Assembly: GCA_052180195.1 (NCBI GenBank)
Contig: CP197469.1
Strand: one strand, 5' to 3'
Source: Gottfriedia sp002574545
Lineage (GTDB): Bacteria > Bacillota > Bacilli > Bacillales > Bacillaceae_G
Length of the DNA: 64,000 nt
Positions within the stretch are counted from its first letter, which is position 1. Every line of letters starts with the position of its first letter. Shown piece by piece: positions 18,184 through 26,531 of the stretch. The translations under genes and the position numbers were made by a program. Under the pieces are notes generated by a model, which had not been told where the DNA came from, made no database searches, and saw only the letters and a list, made by a program, of their open reading frames with translations.

Positions 18184-18795
18184 TTACACTCTTTCTTCAA
18201 GAGCTTTAGCGGTATTGCTTGTTACTACTTCCTTCTCATCCTTTAACGTACCAAAAATCCCATCAAAAATAGGTGTTGATACGCCATACCAAAAATTTTC
18301 ATTTTTAAAATGATGTAGGATATGTAGCTTTTTAATCTGTCTTCCTAGTTTTGTTATTGGTTTAATTGGCTTGTGAGCTACATAATGTTTCCATTCGTAC
18401 ACTAGTAACATAAAAACTAAACCTGAACCAAATGAAATCGTTTGAATCGGATCTCTAAAGATCAAAAAATAAATGATACAAAGTGAACCTAAATTTGGAA
18501 TGCTATACCATATCGGTAAAAATAACAATTTCAAATCATCTGGATACGTATGATGATCATAATGAATTCTTTTCATAAATTTAAGAAATAGTTTATTTTT
18601 TGGTGCCTTTATGTGAAAAAAGAAACGATGAGTTACGTACTCACTAAACATAAAAAAGATTAAACCGATCATAAAAATTAAAACAGTAAACCACGAAAAA
18701 TGAAGTCCTATACTATAAATAAATCCAATTAAAAAAAGTGCCCCCATCACAATTATATCGAAATGAAGAAAAAATTCTCGATATAGACCTTTCAT
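18184..18795 (-). CDS. Fatty acid hydroxylase / sterol desaturase superfamily protein
   Basis: A 203-residue membrane protein with a di-iron histidine set. The set comprises HRFFFH, HYDHH, an HYVAH segment and HILHHF. At least four hydrophobic helices are present. The start at 18795 is chosen because AAGGGGGG lies 5 bases upstream; an ATG 18 bases earlier has no site. The superfamily includes fatty-acid 2-hydroxylases and carotenoid hydroxylases. The short length fits bacterial members, but the substrate cannot be told. Confidence 0.82.
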   Translation of the reverse strand: MKGLYREFFLHFDIIVMGALFLIGFIYSIGLHFSWFTVLIFMIGLIFFMFSEYVTHRFFFHIKAPKNKLFLKFMKRIHYDHHTYPDDLKLLFLPIWYSIPNLGSLCIIYFLIFRDPIQTISFGSGLVFMLLVYEWKHYVAHKPIKPITKLGRQIKKLHILHHFKNENFWYGVSTPIFDGIFGTLKDEKEVVTSNTAKALEERV

Positions 18796-18896
18796 AAAAT
18801 CCCCCCTTATCATGTTTTAATGAACTTAATATCAAATTTATATTTCAATATTATTTTTGAAATTCCTTTATAAGTTCTATTTAAGCTAATTATTAA

Positions 18897-18964
18897 TTTT
18901 GAATAAAGCATTGTTTTGAATAAAGCATTGTTTTGAATAAAGCATTGTTTTGAATAAAGCATTG
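18897..18964. repeat. Four perfect 17-bp direct repeats
   Basis: The unit TTTTGAATAAAGCATTG occurs four times head to tail without a mismatch (18897, 18914, 18931, 18948). It ends 54 bases before the start of the small gene at 19018, so it lies in that gene's promoter or leader region. Perfect identity suggests recent slippage expansion. Confidence 0.95.
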
Positions 18965-19017
18965 GTCGGTGAGGATAATAAAAATTGTAACCAAAAATAC
19001 GTAAAAGGGAGATCTAT

Positions 19018-19341
19018 ATGGAAAAAAGGAGATATTATGTATCTGTCCAAGCAAAAACTATCGTTCCAAATCAAGGGGACGCACCTTATGAGTTAGAAAT
19101 CGATGCTACAATCGATGAAAAACATAGACTCGAAAGAATTTTTCATGAGATAGACAATTACGATGAGGCTACTGGTGTTCAAGCAGCATTTTTACCTTCA
19201 TTTACAAGTAGTAGTCAAGAAAAAAGTCTAGAATTATACAAAGGTTATGACTATTTTTTAAAACAAGCTTATGCAATGATTTATGAATTAGGTACTGAAG
19301 AAACACGTGCCCATATACGCCAGATGAATATTTTAAAATAA
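19018..19341 (+). CDS. Small conserved hypothetical protein
   Basis: A 107-residue soluble protein starting MEKRRYYVSVQAKTIVPNQG, with an acidic middle and the C-terminal segment YELGTEETRAHIRQMNILK. Short proteins with this start and end pattern occur in Bacillus, and I know no function for them. GGGAGA precedes the ATG by 6 bases. A strong terminator follows directly. The four 17-bp repeats lie just upstream. Confidence 0.8.
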   Translation: MEKRRYYVSVQAKTIVPNQGDAPYELEIDATIDEKHRLERIFHEIDNYDEATGVQAAFLPSFTSSSQEKSLELYKGYDYFLKQAYAMIYELGTEETRAHIRQMNILK

Positions 19342-19371
19342 AAAGAAAGCTCTTTGCTTTCTTTTTATTTT
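19335..19371. terminator. Bidirectional terminator
   Basis: A 16-bp perfect stem (19335-19350 with 19356-19371) and a 5-base loop, A-rich on one arm and U-rich on the other. It closes the plus-strand gene and overlaps the stop of the minus-strand RDD remnant. Confidence 0.8.
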
Positions 19372-19534
19372 AAATATCAATGACTTTTGTATTTGCGATT
19401 ATATCATGTAGTGTTCTACGATCTGCAGAGAAAATGAAAAACGGATCAACCAATGCAACAACAAAACCTACAATTAATGAAAAATATGGTATTTTTATGT
19501 ATCCTAAAAGGAAAAAAATTTCTCTTATAATCAT
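19370..19534 (-). pseudogene. 5'-truncated RDD-family membrane protein remnant
   Basis: The minus strand encodes 54 residues from ATG at 19532-19534. They form one hydrophobic segment followed by DRRTLHDIIANTKVI, the hallmark C-terminal end of RDD-domain membrane proteins. Complete members are about 130-160 residues with the RDD motif near the N terminus. That part is absent, because upstream lies only the terminator of the WxL gene. GGAAAGGA precedes the ATG, so a short peptide might still be made. The call as a decayed gene is an inference. Confidence 0.7.
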
Positions 19535-19614
19535 TGTCCTTTCCAAACAAAAGTGGGTATTAGAATATAAAATATAAGGCCAATATTGCTAAATTATACA
19601 GAATTTTTCATTTA

Positions 19615-19653
19615 AAAAATAGAAAAAGCCTAATAGAAAATATCTATCAGGCC
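19615..19653 (-). terminator. Terminator of the WxL gene
   Basis: A 10-bp stem (19628-19637 with 19643-19652) is followed on the minus strand by a U-rich run. It starts 20 bases after the stop at 19673. Confidence 0.85.
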
Positions 19654-19672
19654 AAGAATTTCGATAGATTGG

Positions 19673-20386
19673 TTATACACCAGGAGCATCAACTAGAGTC
19701 CAAGTAACAACCGCTTCGTGATTACCAATTGTTGCTGAGCCACCAGGAATTTGTAAGGTAACATTATTATTTAATGCACCATCATTAACATTAGGATTTG
19801 GACCTAACCATCTTGTTAACCAAGTACCAAGACCCGTACCTGGTTCTGCAGTAACAACTAATGATTCAGTTAATCCATCTGTATTTAAAGTAATCGTTTG
19901 AGCAGGCGTTGGGCTAGTTCCAATACCTGGTGTAGCCACTGATCCATTTTTAAATGTAAGAACCGCTCCTGGCAATGTTTCACTTATACCATTTGAAAAC
20001 CTACTAGCTTTTGCTGTCACTTTCCACCCTGCACCAGTACCTCGGCGATCAGAAACTTGGATAAAAGGCTTTTTAGATGTAGAAGAATAAACCTCATTAC
20101 TAATTGAAATTTCTTTTGATCCAAATTGAACTGAAGAAACATAGTCTAAAGTTAACGGACCACTCTCACCTGTAGGAGGATTTGTTGGATTAGTAGGATC
20201 AGTTGGCTCTAATGGAGTTGTAGGATCTGTTGGATCTACTGGATTTATTGGACTAGAACCTTCTTTAAACGTAACACCTGCTTTTGAATTTGCTTGAGAC
20301 GCAACAGCTGCAAAAGATGTATTTGCCGCCCCTACAATTGTTGAAATACTTACTACGCCAATTGCTACAATTTTTGAAACCTTCAT
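19673..20386 (-). CDS. Secreted WxL-domain cell-wall protein
   Basis: A 237-residue exported protein. A signal peptide (about 1-27, ending SFAA) is followed by a Pro/Asp/Thr-rich linker (about 46-72) with repeated DPT/NPT steps. The beta-rich WxL domain (75-237) contains GAGWKV and a C-terminal WTL. WxL domains bind peptidoglycan non-covalently, and such proteins usually come in clusters with DUF916 partners. None is seen here, so it is an orphan. A cre-like site lies 124 bases upstream. Confidence 0.87.
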   Translation of the reverse strand: MKVSKIVAIGVVSISTIVGAANTSFAAVASQANSKAGVTFKEGSSPINPVDPTDPTTPLEPTDPTNPTNPPTGESGPLTLDYVSSVQFGSKEISISNEVYSSTSKKPFIQVSDRRGTGAGWKVTAKASRFSNGISETLPGAVLTFKNGSVATPGIGTSPTPAQTITLNTDGLTESLVVTAEPGTGLGTWLTRWLGPNPNVNDGALNNNVTLQIPGGSATIGNHEAVVTWTLVDAPGV

Positions 20387-20509
20387 TTAATGAAAACCCC
20401 TTTAAAAAAATTCTTCAAGTAAAGATGCTTTCAAAATCGAACTATACATCTATCTAGAAGTTATAGCCAATTATAGTAAAGTAAAACACAATAGTCTGTG
20501 AATAATTTG

Positions 20510-20523
20510 TGAAAACGTTCACT
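20510..20523 (+). promoter_or_regulatory. cre-like site upstream of the WxL gene
   Basis: TGAAAACGTTCACT agrees with the CcpA operator consensus TGWAANCGNTNWCA at 13 of 14 positions. It lies about 124 bases before the WxL start codon. Confidence 0.45.
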
Positions 20524-20644
20524 AAAATTTTACTGTTAATTTTACGAATTTGCGAAATAGAAGAAAATTAATCGTGTAAAAAATGATTATTTAGTGAAAT
20601 ACTTAACAAAATTTCAAAAATTGTAGTTCATGCCCGATTAAATT

Positions 20645-20682
20645 CATAAAAAAGAAGCCTACTTAAAGATCAGTAAACTTCT
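20645..20682 (-). terminator. Terminator of the SAM hydroxide adenosyltransferase gene
   Basis: An 11-bp stem with two G-U pairs (arms 20653-20663 and 20672-20682) is followed by six U on the minus strand, about 75 bases after the stop at 20755. A second, longer-loop inverted repeat lies at 20711-20752. Confidence 0.6.
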
Positions 20683-20754
20683 AAGTTAAAATTTTATTGT
20701 AAAATTACTAAAACTTGAGAAGAAAAAAATCTTTTATGAACACTCAAGTTTTTC

Positions 20755-21594
20755 CTACTTACTTTTAAGTGTTATTTCCCATTCTACACCCGTATCAATT
20801 CCGTATTCATCGGTAAACGAACCTTGATTAACAGCAACTGCCATTTGATCTAGACTGTTCGCATATAAGATTGGTTCTCCAATTTCTACATCAGCAAATG
20901 ATTTCCCATATTTTACGGCTTGTTTGTATACTTTTCTTCCTTGATATGTAATGAGTATTTCCACAAAGTCCCCATGGGAAACGCCTTGTTTAAGAAAATC
21001 AGATCGACTGATATTCGTCCAAATGCTACCATAACGTACATCTAATATATCAATAGTTCCCGTTATCGAATTGTTTTCACTATGACATTCTTTAATCGGT
21101 AATTTTATGTAAGAATTTGAATCTACTTCTGGGCCAATATTTTCGAAGTCGATTATTCCAGAAGCTAATCTTGCACCCGTAAAAGCAAATATATCTCTCC
21201 CGTGGAAAGTATAGGATTCACTTGAATTTGGTAGTCTATTAATTTCTTCGTCAATGACTCTTAATTGGTTTATTCCATATACTTTGCCAACATGTGTTAA
21301 AGTTCCGTTATCAGGTGTTATAATAAAGTGATTCGTATTTGTACGAGCCACTATACTTCTACGATCTGATCCAACACCTGGATCAACAACTGAAACAAAA
21401 ACTGTTCCAACTGGCCAGTAATTCATTGTTTGTACAAGTCGGTAAGAAGCTTCCCAAATATTGTATTGAGGTATATCATGGGTCAAGTCGTAAATCTTTA
21501 TATCTTGATTTACACTACAAGAAACACCATACATAGCGCTAACTGCTCCATCTAGTAATCCAAAATCTGACTGAAACACTAATGCATTTCCCAT
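20755..21594 (-). CDS. SAM hydroxide adenosyltransferase (DUF62 family)
   Basis: Members of this family hydrolyse S-adenosylmethionine to adenosine and methionine and are relatives of fluorinase and chlorinase. The 279-residue protein has the N-terminal SDFG motif and DPGVGSDRR. It also has ITPDNGTLTH and FHGRDIFAFTGARLA, all family landmarks of the SAM pocket. The length is typical for the hydrolase group. It is monocistronic, and no insertion loop of the fluorinase type is apparent. Confidence 0.9.
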   Translation of the reverse strand: MGNALVFQSDFGLLDGAVSAMYGVSCSVNQDIKIYDLTHDIPQYNIWEASYRLVQTMNYWPVGTVFVSVVDPGVGSDRRSIVARTNTNHFIITPDNGTLTHVGKVYGINQLRVIDEEINRLPNSSESYTFHGRDIFAFTGARLASGIIDFENIGPEVDSNSYIKLPIKECHSENNSITGTIDILDVRYGSIWTNISRSDFLKQGVSHGDFVEILITYQGRKVYKQAVKYGKSFADVEIGEPILYANSLDQMAVAVNQGSFTDEYGIDTGVEWEITLKSK

Positions 21595-21780
21595 CTAAAC
21601 ACCCCTAATTGTTCGAATATTTAAAATTAAATATAAATTCAATCTATTATTTAGTCAATGATATTATTCGTATTTTATTGAATGAAATTAATTCTACTTT
21701 GCTTTTATTTATTTCTAGTTAATTCTACTATTTTACCTTACTGATTGTTTCAACATTCATCTTAAGCATCAAAATAAAAA

Positions 21781-21992
21781 AGATATAGTTTTTAGAGACT
21801 ATATCTCAGTGTGTCGACAAAGTACAACAAATCTAATCTTCAGACTGATTGCAAGCGCTTGTCTTTCGAGGCGCGAAGCCTGGTGAGGAGCGGAGTTACC
21901 CTAGACGGTAATGAGCACCGCAGACAGGTGAAGCAACGAAGAAAGCGAGCGTTTGTCAACAGTCTGAGATATAGTTTTTAGAGACTATATCT
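21781..21992. repeat. Structured intergenic element between 26-bp direct repeats
   Basis: Two identical 26-bp copies (21781-21806 and 21967-21992), each itself a 9-bp hairpin, flank a 160-bp insert. The insert is much richer in G+C than its surroundings. Its ends are imperfect inverted repeats: CAGTGTGTCGACAAAG at the left and, read inward from the right, CAGACTGTTGACAAAC. The middle contains a TTACC-CTAGAC-GGTAA hairpin. There is no open frame. This has the form of a small miniature element or folded repetitive RNA element of Bacillus type. Confidence 0.75.
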
Positions 21993-22003
21993 ACTAATAA
22001 CGA

Positions 22004-22392
22004 TCGCATTTAATTTATCTAGTTTAGAATTGAAGGCACATCAACAATTATTACTAGTGTCTCCTAGTATTGTGTAGAAATGTATTCTAAATTAAAACAG
22101 GTGTATCTAATAATTTAACTAAAAACTTCAGAATAAACGAACTAAAGAATGGATTATGAAAATAATTAACGATTAGTTCTTAACTAGTTGCAAATTGATT
22201 TTGAATATTCACTATTAACTCCTCCGACTAAAGCACTAAAAAACAATTTGTGACGCACAGGAAAATAGAACTGATAATTATTTTCCCTTGAAATTTTCTC
22301 TACTTTAGTAACACTCCATATCATTCCAAAAAGGGAATTTAGTCCGAAATAAAGAATAGTTATTATGTGGAGAATTATAGGGAGGCTATCAA
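22004..22392. other. Intergenic region before the small membrane protein gene
   Basis: About 390 AT-rich bases. The only translated-looking item is a 10-codon frame on the minus strand (22180-22212) with a perfect GGAGGAG site, which I did not accept as a gene. Confidence 0.4.
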
Positions 22393-22803
22393 TTGTACAC
22401 GTTTATAGAATTATTATGTCTGATTGGATTCTTGTTTTTTATTACTATGGGGATTAACTCTTTCTTCAAAATGAACGGAAAGTCTTTAAAGAATTTTATG
22501 ATCACTGGAGCGTTATTTGTTTTATTTATTTTCACCTCTTTGATAGATCCTTCAAATGAAACAGAACACAACGAGGTAACAGAAAAAGACAAAAATACTA
22601 ATCCAACAATAGTTAATAAAACTGTACACACTAATTTAGTTACATGTCAAAAAGAAAAAACAAAAATAGCTAAACCTACAGACAATAATAATTTAATTAA
22701 ATCCAATAAGAGCAATGTACGATGTAAATCGATAAAACCTAAAAAAGTGAAGATAGAAAAAGGAACATATAGAATTGTTTTTATGGTATACGGGTTTATG
22801 TAA
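22393..22803 (+). CDS. Small membrane protein of unknown function
   Basis: A 136-residue protein with two N-terminal hydrophobic helices (about 4-25 and 34-51). A long, Lys/Asn/Thr-rich hydrophilic tail with two cysteines follows. The start is TTG at 22393, with GGGAGG 7 bases upstream. I do not recognise it. Some Bacillus proteins share this two-helix start followed by an extracellular domain, so the short tail could be a truncated remnant. A hairpin follows the stop. Confidence 0.6.
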   Translation: MYTFIELLCLIGFLFFITMGINSFFKMNGKSLKNFMITGALFVLFIFTSLIDPSNETEHNEVTEKDKNTNPTIVNKTVHTNLVTCQKEKTKIAKPTDNNNLIKSNKSNVRCKSIKPKKVKIEKGTYRIVFMVYGFM

Positions 22804-22826
22804 TCATTTTTATAATATGTAATTAA

Positions 22827-22865
22827 GGGCTATATAAGAGGTTGTAGTTACCTCTCATATAGCCC
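22827..22865. terminator. Terminator hairpin between convergent genes
   Basis: GGGCTATAT (22827-22835) pairs with ATATAGCCC (22857-22865), with further pairing inside (AGAGG with CCTCT). It lies between the plus-strand gene ending at 22803 and the minus-strand gene ending at 22900, so it may serve both. The U run is poor. Confidence 0.65.
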
Positions 22866-22899
22866 CCATTCTTATATCGATCCATCTAATAAAGGTGAA

Positions 22900-23079
22900 T
22901 TATTTTGGAGTGAAGAGTTGAATTAATTCTGCGCAACTAATTTTCCTCAGTAGATCGAAACTTGCCCAACTGCAAACACGATCTTCCCAAGCTACTAAGC
23001 AATGATTATCTTTTGTTTCCATAACCGTTCCCACAGCACCATCTAGGCTAAACATAACATAGTTGCCTATCGAGAACAT
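22900..23079 (-). CDS. 59-residue protein encoded behind fixX
   Basis: A short protein starting MFSIGNYVMFSLDGAVGTV, with the look of a small SH3/KOW-like beta domain (hydrophobic-Gly-Thr-Val pattern, then a SWASFDLLRK segment). The ATG at 23079 has GGGGTGA upstream, and this site overlaps the fixX stop codon, so the gene is translationally coupled to fixX. I do not recognise it. Its location suggests a role tied to the FixABCX complex. Confidence 0.7.
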   Translation of the reverse strand: MFSIGNYVMFSLDGAVGTVMETKDNHCLVAWEDRVCSWASFDLLRKISCAELIQLFTPK

Positions 23080-23086
23080 TTTAAAA

Positions 23087-23383
23087 TCACCCCAATCTAA
23101 ATATAATTCCGTGCCCACCTTTCGGATATTCCCATTTAATATTTTGATGAGGACAGCCTATTCTACAACTTCCACATTCATGACAACCTTCGTATCCAAC
23201 ATGCATTCGAATATTTTCCCATTTATAAACTTCAGCTGGACAAAATATTGTACAAATTTTATCGGGACATTTTGTCATACAAATATCGGAATCTAGTACA
23301 GTTAAGTGCGATTTTGTATCGGCATTAAAACGAACGAGATATTGCTTTTCTTCGATTGTACTTTCTTTTTTTGTCTCACTCAT
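23087..23383 (-). CDS. fixX: Ferredoxin-like protein FixX
   Basis: A 98-residue iron-sulfur protein that takes electrons for the FixABCX flavoprotein complex. Eight cysteines are visible: C35, C39, C44, C48 and the cluster-type set C67-x2-C70-x2-C73-x3-C77. The ATG follows the fixC stop codon directly (TAAATG). Confidence 0.92.
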   Translation of the reverse strand: MSETKKESTIEEKQYLVRFNADTKSHLTVLDSDICMTKCPDKICTIFCPAEVYKWENIRMHVGYEGCHECGSCRIGCPHQNIKWEYPKGGHGIIFRLG

Positions 23384-24679
23384 TTATTTCATCACCTTCC
23401 ATGCTTTGTATACATCTTTCGCAAGCTTAAGTTTAGCTTTTGCCCCTCCTATATTACTCATAATATTCTTTTGTTTTTCCCATTTAGATTTACCATCTAC
23501 TGTAAACATTTGGCTAGCTGATTTATTTAATAGTGGAATATATTCCTCGAAGTATTGAGGGAATTTTTCAAAATGATGTGTTGCATCTTTATATTTTTTC
23601 AAATCCTGTCCTACAAAGCTATTTAGTAATTTATCAGCGTACGGTTTTAATGCCACATCAGAGTAGTTATCAAACGCTTTTGCTTCAATAATGGTCTCTG
23701 CTGCTAATCTTCCAGATGTCATTGCCATATTTGAGCCTTCACGATGGATTGCATTTACTAACTGTGCTGCATCTCCAATTACTAATACTCCGTTTCCTAC
23801 CAATTTAGGGATTGAATTGTACCCACCTTCAGGAATTAAGTGCGCAAGGTATTCTTGCGGTTCGCTTCCTTGAATAAATGGTCTAATCATCGGATGATTT
23901 TTAACGTATTCAAGTAAATCATATGGTTTCAATTTATTTTCAATCATTCCTGATAATAGTGTACCGACTCCAATACTAAGTGAATCTTTATTTGTATATA
24001 AAAATCCTGTGCCAACTATCCCTTTTGTCGCATCTCCAAATAGCTCGATTGCTACCCCTTGGTTACCTTCAAGACCAAATCGATCTTGAATTATTTTACT
24101 ATCTAGCTTTAAAATTTCCATTGTAGCCAAAGCGACTTCATCTGGTCTCCATTCTTTATGGAAACCTAAAGATTTTCCTAAAAGTGAATTTACACCATCA
24201 GCCAGTACGACCACATCGGCATATAAATCACCATCTGGTCGATCTGTTCTTACCCCCACTACCATATCGTTTTCTACAATACACTCAAGAACAACTGTTT
24301 CATTAATTAATAATGCACCTTGTTCTACTGCTTTTTGAGCAAACCATTGATCAAACTTTGAACGAAGAACAGTAAAATTATTATAAGGTTCTTCAGCAAA
24401 TTCGAGACCTTTATATCCAAAGGTTGTAGCGGATTGTTTATCAAGCATCATAACTCGTTGCTCTACAATCACCCGCTCGATTGGAGCATCCTTCCAAAAT
24501 TCAGGTATAACGTCCTCCATCATTTTACGATACAATACGCCACCCATAACATTTTTCGAACCTGGATACTCTCCTCTTTCAATAAGGACAACATTAACAC
24601 CATTTTTTGCGAGCTCGTATGCACATGAAATTCCTGCTGGGCCTGCTCCAACGACAATTACATCAAATTTTTCCGGCAT
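23384..24679 (-). CDS. fixC: FAD-dependent oxidoreductase FixC (ETF-quinone oxidoreductase type)
   Basis: A 431-residue flavoprotein with an N-terminal dinucleotide motif GAGPAG (11-16) and an ERG ending at about residue 36. The conserved GDAAQLVNAIHREGSNMAM region binds FAD, and C-terminal membrane-facing segments follow. In FixABCX it passes electrons toward quinone, while FixX delivers low-potential electrons. It overlaps fixB by 17 bases and abuts fixX. Confidence 0.92.
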   Translation of the reverse strand: MPEKFDVIVVGAGPAGISCAYELAKNGVNVVLIERGEYPGSKNVMGGVLYRKMMEDVIPEFWKDAPIERVIVEQRVMMLDKQSATTFGYKGLEFAEEPYNNFTVLRSKFDQWFAQKAVEQGALLINETVVLECIVENDMVVGVRTDRPDGDLYADVVVLADGVNSLLGKSLGFHKEWRPDEVALATMEILKLDSKIIQDRFGLEGNQGVAIELFGDATKGIVGTGFLYTNKDSLSIGVGTLLSGMIENKLKPYDLLEYVKNHPMIRPFIQGSEPQEYLAHLIPEGGYNSIPKLVGNGVLVIGDAAQLVNAIHREGSNMAMTSGRLAAETIIEAKAFDNYSDVALKPYADKLLNSFVGQDLKKYKDATHHFEKFPQYFEEYIPLLNKSASQMFTVDGKSKWEKQKNIMSNIGGAKAKLKLAKDVYKAWKVMK

Positions 24680-25703
24680 GATCGTGATTTTCCTCCTTTA
24701 AAGAAAAATTTTCTTGGAATTCGTTAATCAGCATTGGTACTATTTCAAATGCGTCTCCCACGATGCCGTAATGACAAGATTGAAAAATTGCCGCATTCGG
24801 ATCTTTATTGATCGCAATAATGAGACCTGAATTTTGCATCCCAACAATATGTTGTATTGCACCAGATATCCCTATTGCGAAATAAATTTTTGGTGTAACC
24901 GTCACGCCAGTCTGACCTACTTGATGATGATGTTCAACCCAGCCAGCTTCAACTACATCACGACTTGCTCCAACAGCCGCACCAATTGATTCAGCAAACA
25001 TATGAATCAACTGAAATCCGTCTTTACTACCTAACCCTTTACCACCGGCTACGATAATATCGGCTTCGTCAATGCGAACTTTCTTAGTTGTAGCCCGTAC
25101 AATCTCTAATACTTTTGTACGAATATCTTCTTCTTTCAAATCAATTTCCTCTTCGATCACAACCCCTTCAGCACCAGGAATAGGAGTGAGCGCTTTCATT
25201 ACCTTTGGACGAACGGTAGCCATTTGAGGTCTATATTTCTTACAAAGAATAGTTGCCATTATGTTTCCACCAAATGCAGGTCGACTAGCTAATAAGAGTC
25301 CTGTATCCTCTTCAACATCCAATACAGTAGTATCGGCAGTTAAGCCTGTCGGTAAGTCAGTTGCCACCGCACTTGCTAAATCCTTCCCTTTAGAAGTTGC
25401 ACCATACAATAAGATTTCAGGCTTATATTTGTTACAACATTCAAGTACTGCTTTCATATAAGATTCAGTGCGATAATCTTTAAAAATTGGATCATCGTAT
25501 ACATAAACAATGTCAGCACCGTATTCAAATAACTTAGGGGCTAATGATTTCACATTTTCACCAATTAATAATCCTGCTAATTCGCAACCACGTTTTTCTG
25601 CTAATTCTTTACCAGCTCCAAGCAATTCTAGCGAAACGGGTGCTATAACTTTATCGTTTTCTTCAATAAACACCCAAATCCCTTTGTACTCTGAGAAATC
25701 CAT
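24663..25703 (-). CDS. fixB: Electron transfer flavoprotein alpha-type subunit FixB
   Basis: A 346-residue ETF alpha subunit. The N-terminal domain pairs with FixA, and the C-terminal FAD domain holds GKGLGSKDGFQ and GVSGAIQH-like segments. It also holds NKDPNAAIFQSCHYGIVGDA. The frame begins at 25703, immediately beside the fixA stop, and runs into fixC by 17 bases. Complexes encoded with fixC and fixX are known to bifurcate electrons in several bacteria; here that is an inference. Confidence 0.92.
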   Translation of the reverse strand: MDFSEYKGIWVFIEENDKVIAPVSLELLGAGKELAEKRGCELAGLLIGENVKSLAPKLFEYGADIVYVYDDPIFKDYRTESYMKAVLECCNKYKPEILLYGATSKGKDLASAVATDLPTGLTADTTVLDVEEDTGLLLASRPAFGGNIMATILCKKYRPQMATVRPKVMKALTPIPGAEGVVIEEEIDLKEEDIRTKVLEIVRATTKKVRIDEADIIVAGGKGLGSKDGFQLIHMFAESIGAAVGASRDVVEAGWVEHHHQVGQTGVTVTPKIYFAIGISGAIQHIVGMQNSGLIIAINKDPNAAIFQSCHYGIVGDAFEIVPMLINEFQENFSLKEENHDHAGKI

Positions 25704-26531
25704 TTAAACCCCTCCTTTCACTTCAAATAATTCTTTCTTCTCATTTAAAATCTTCATCAATTCCTTAACCTTTTCTGATGAAGTTCCTTCAAAAATCGTT
25801 CCACCTTTAGCCTTTGGTGGAGCCCACACTTTCGAAACGATTGTAGGTGAACCTTTTAAACCTAATTGTTTAATATCAATATCTTCTAGATCCTTTACAG
25901 CCCAAATGGTCGGATTATACCTAGCAGCTTTTATCATATTTGTAAGTGATGAATAAGGAACTTCATTTATTTCTTTTTCAACTGCAAATAAACAAGGTAA
26001 ACTTGTTTTAATCACTTCATGGCCATCTTCTATTTTCCGATGAACAATCGCATACCCTTCATCTTTATTAATTTCTTGAACCATCTTAACCGATGTTAAT
26101 GGCGGTATATCTAAACGACGTGCAATACCTGGTCCAACTTGTCCAGTATCACCGTCAATTGTCATCTTTCCACAAATGATTAAATCAATCGCTTGAATTT
26201 GCCCTATTTTTTCAATCGCCTTTGTCAATGCATAACTTGTCGCTAAAGTATCTGCCCCAGCGAATGCACGGTCTGAAATCATATACCCTTCATCTGCACC
26301 GATTTCGATACATTTTCTTATCGCTTTTACAGCAGGTGGTGGCCCCATGGTAATAACCGAAACAGTTCCACCATATTTATTCTTTATTCGAACAGCTTCC
26401 TCCACAGCATGAGCATCATACGGATTTAATATGGCTGGAGCACTAGCACGGTCCATCGTATTTGTTTTCGGATTCATCTTAATGATCTTCGTATCAGGAA
26501 CTTGTTTTATACAAACTACAATATGTAACAC
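25704..26531 (-). CDS. fixA: Electron transfer flavoprotein beta-type subunit FixA
   Basis: A 275-residue ETF beta subunit beginning MLHIVVCIKQVPDTKIIKMN, the family signature, with an NPYDAHAVEEAVRIK segment and GKMTIDGDTGQVGPG. It is the first gene of a tight operon fixA-fixB-fixC-fixX plus the 59-residue gene. The upstream 113 bases to the next terminator must hold the promoter, and I saw no clear operator. Confidence 0.93.
   Translation of the reverse strand: MLHIVVCIKQVPDTKIIKMNPKTNTMDRASAPAILNPYDAHAVEEAVRIKNKYGGTVSVITMGPPPAVKAIRKCIEIGADEGYMISDRAFAGADTLATSYALTKAIEKIGQIQAIDLIICGKMTIDGDTGQVGPGIARRLDIPPLTSVKMVQEINKDEGYAIVHRKIEDGHEVIKTSLPCLFAVEKEINEVPYSSLTNMIKAARYNPTIWAVKDLEDIDIKQLGLKGSPTIVSKVWAPPKAKGGTIFEGTSSEKVKELMKILNEKKELFEVKGGV

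Noticed and set aside
19380..19577. 65-codon frame on the plus strand
   Set aside because: It is antisense to the RDD remnant, has no ribosome site and encodes no recognisable protein.
22180..22212. Ten-codon frame on the minus strand with a perfect GGAGGAG site
   Set aside because: Too short to support as a gene; no hairpin, tRNA-like or regulatory context that would make it a leader peptide.
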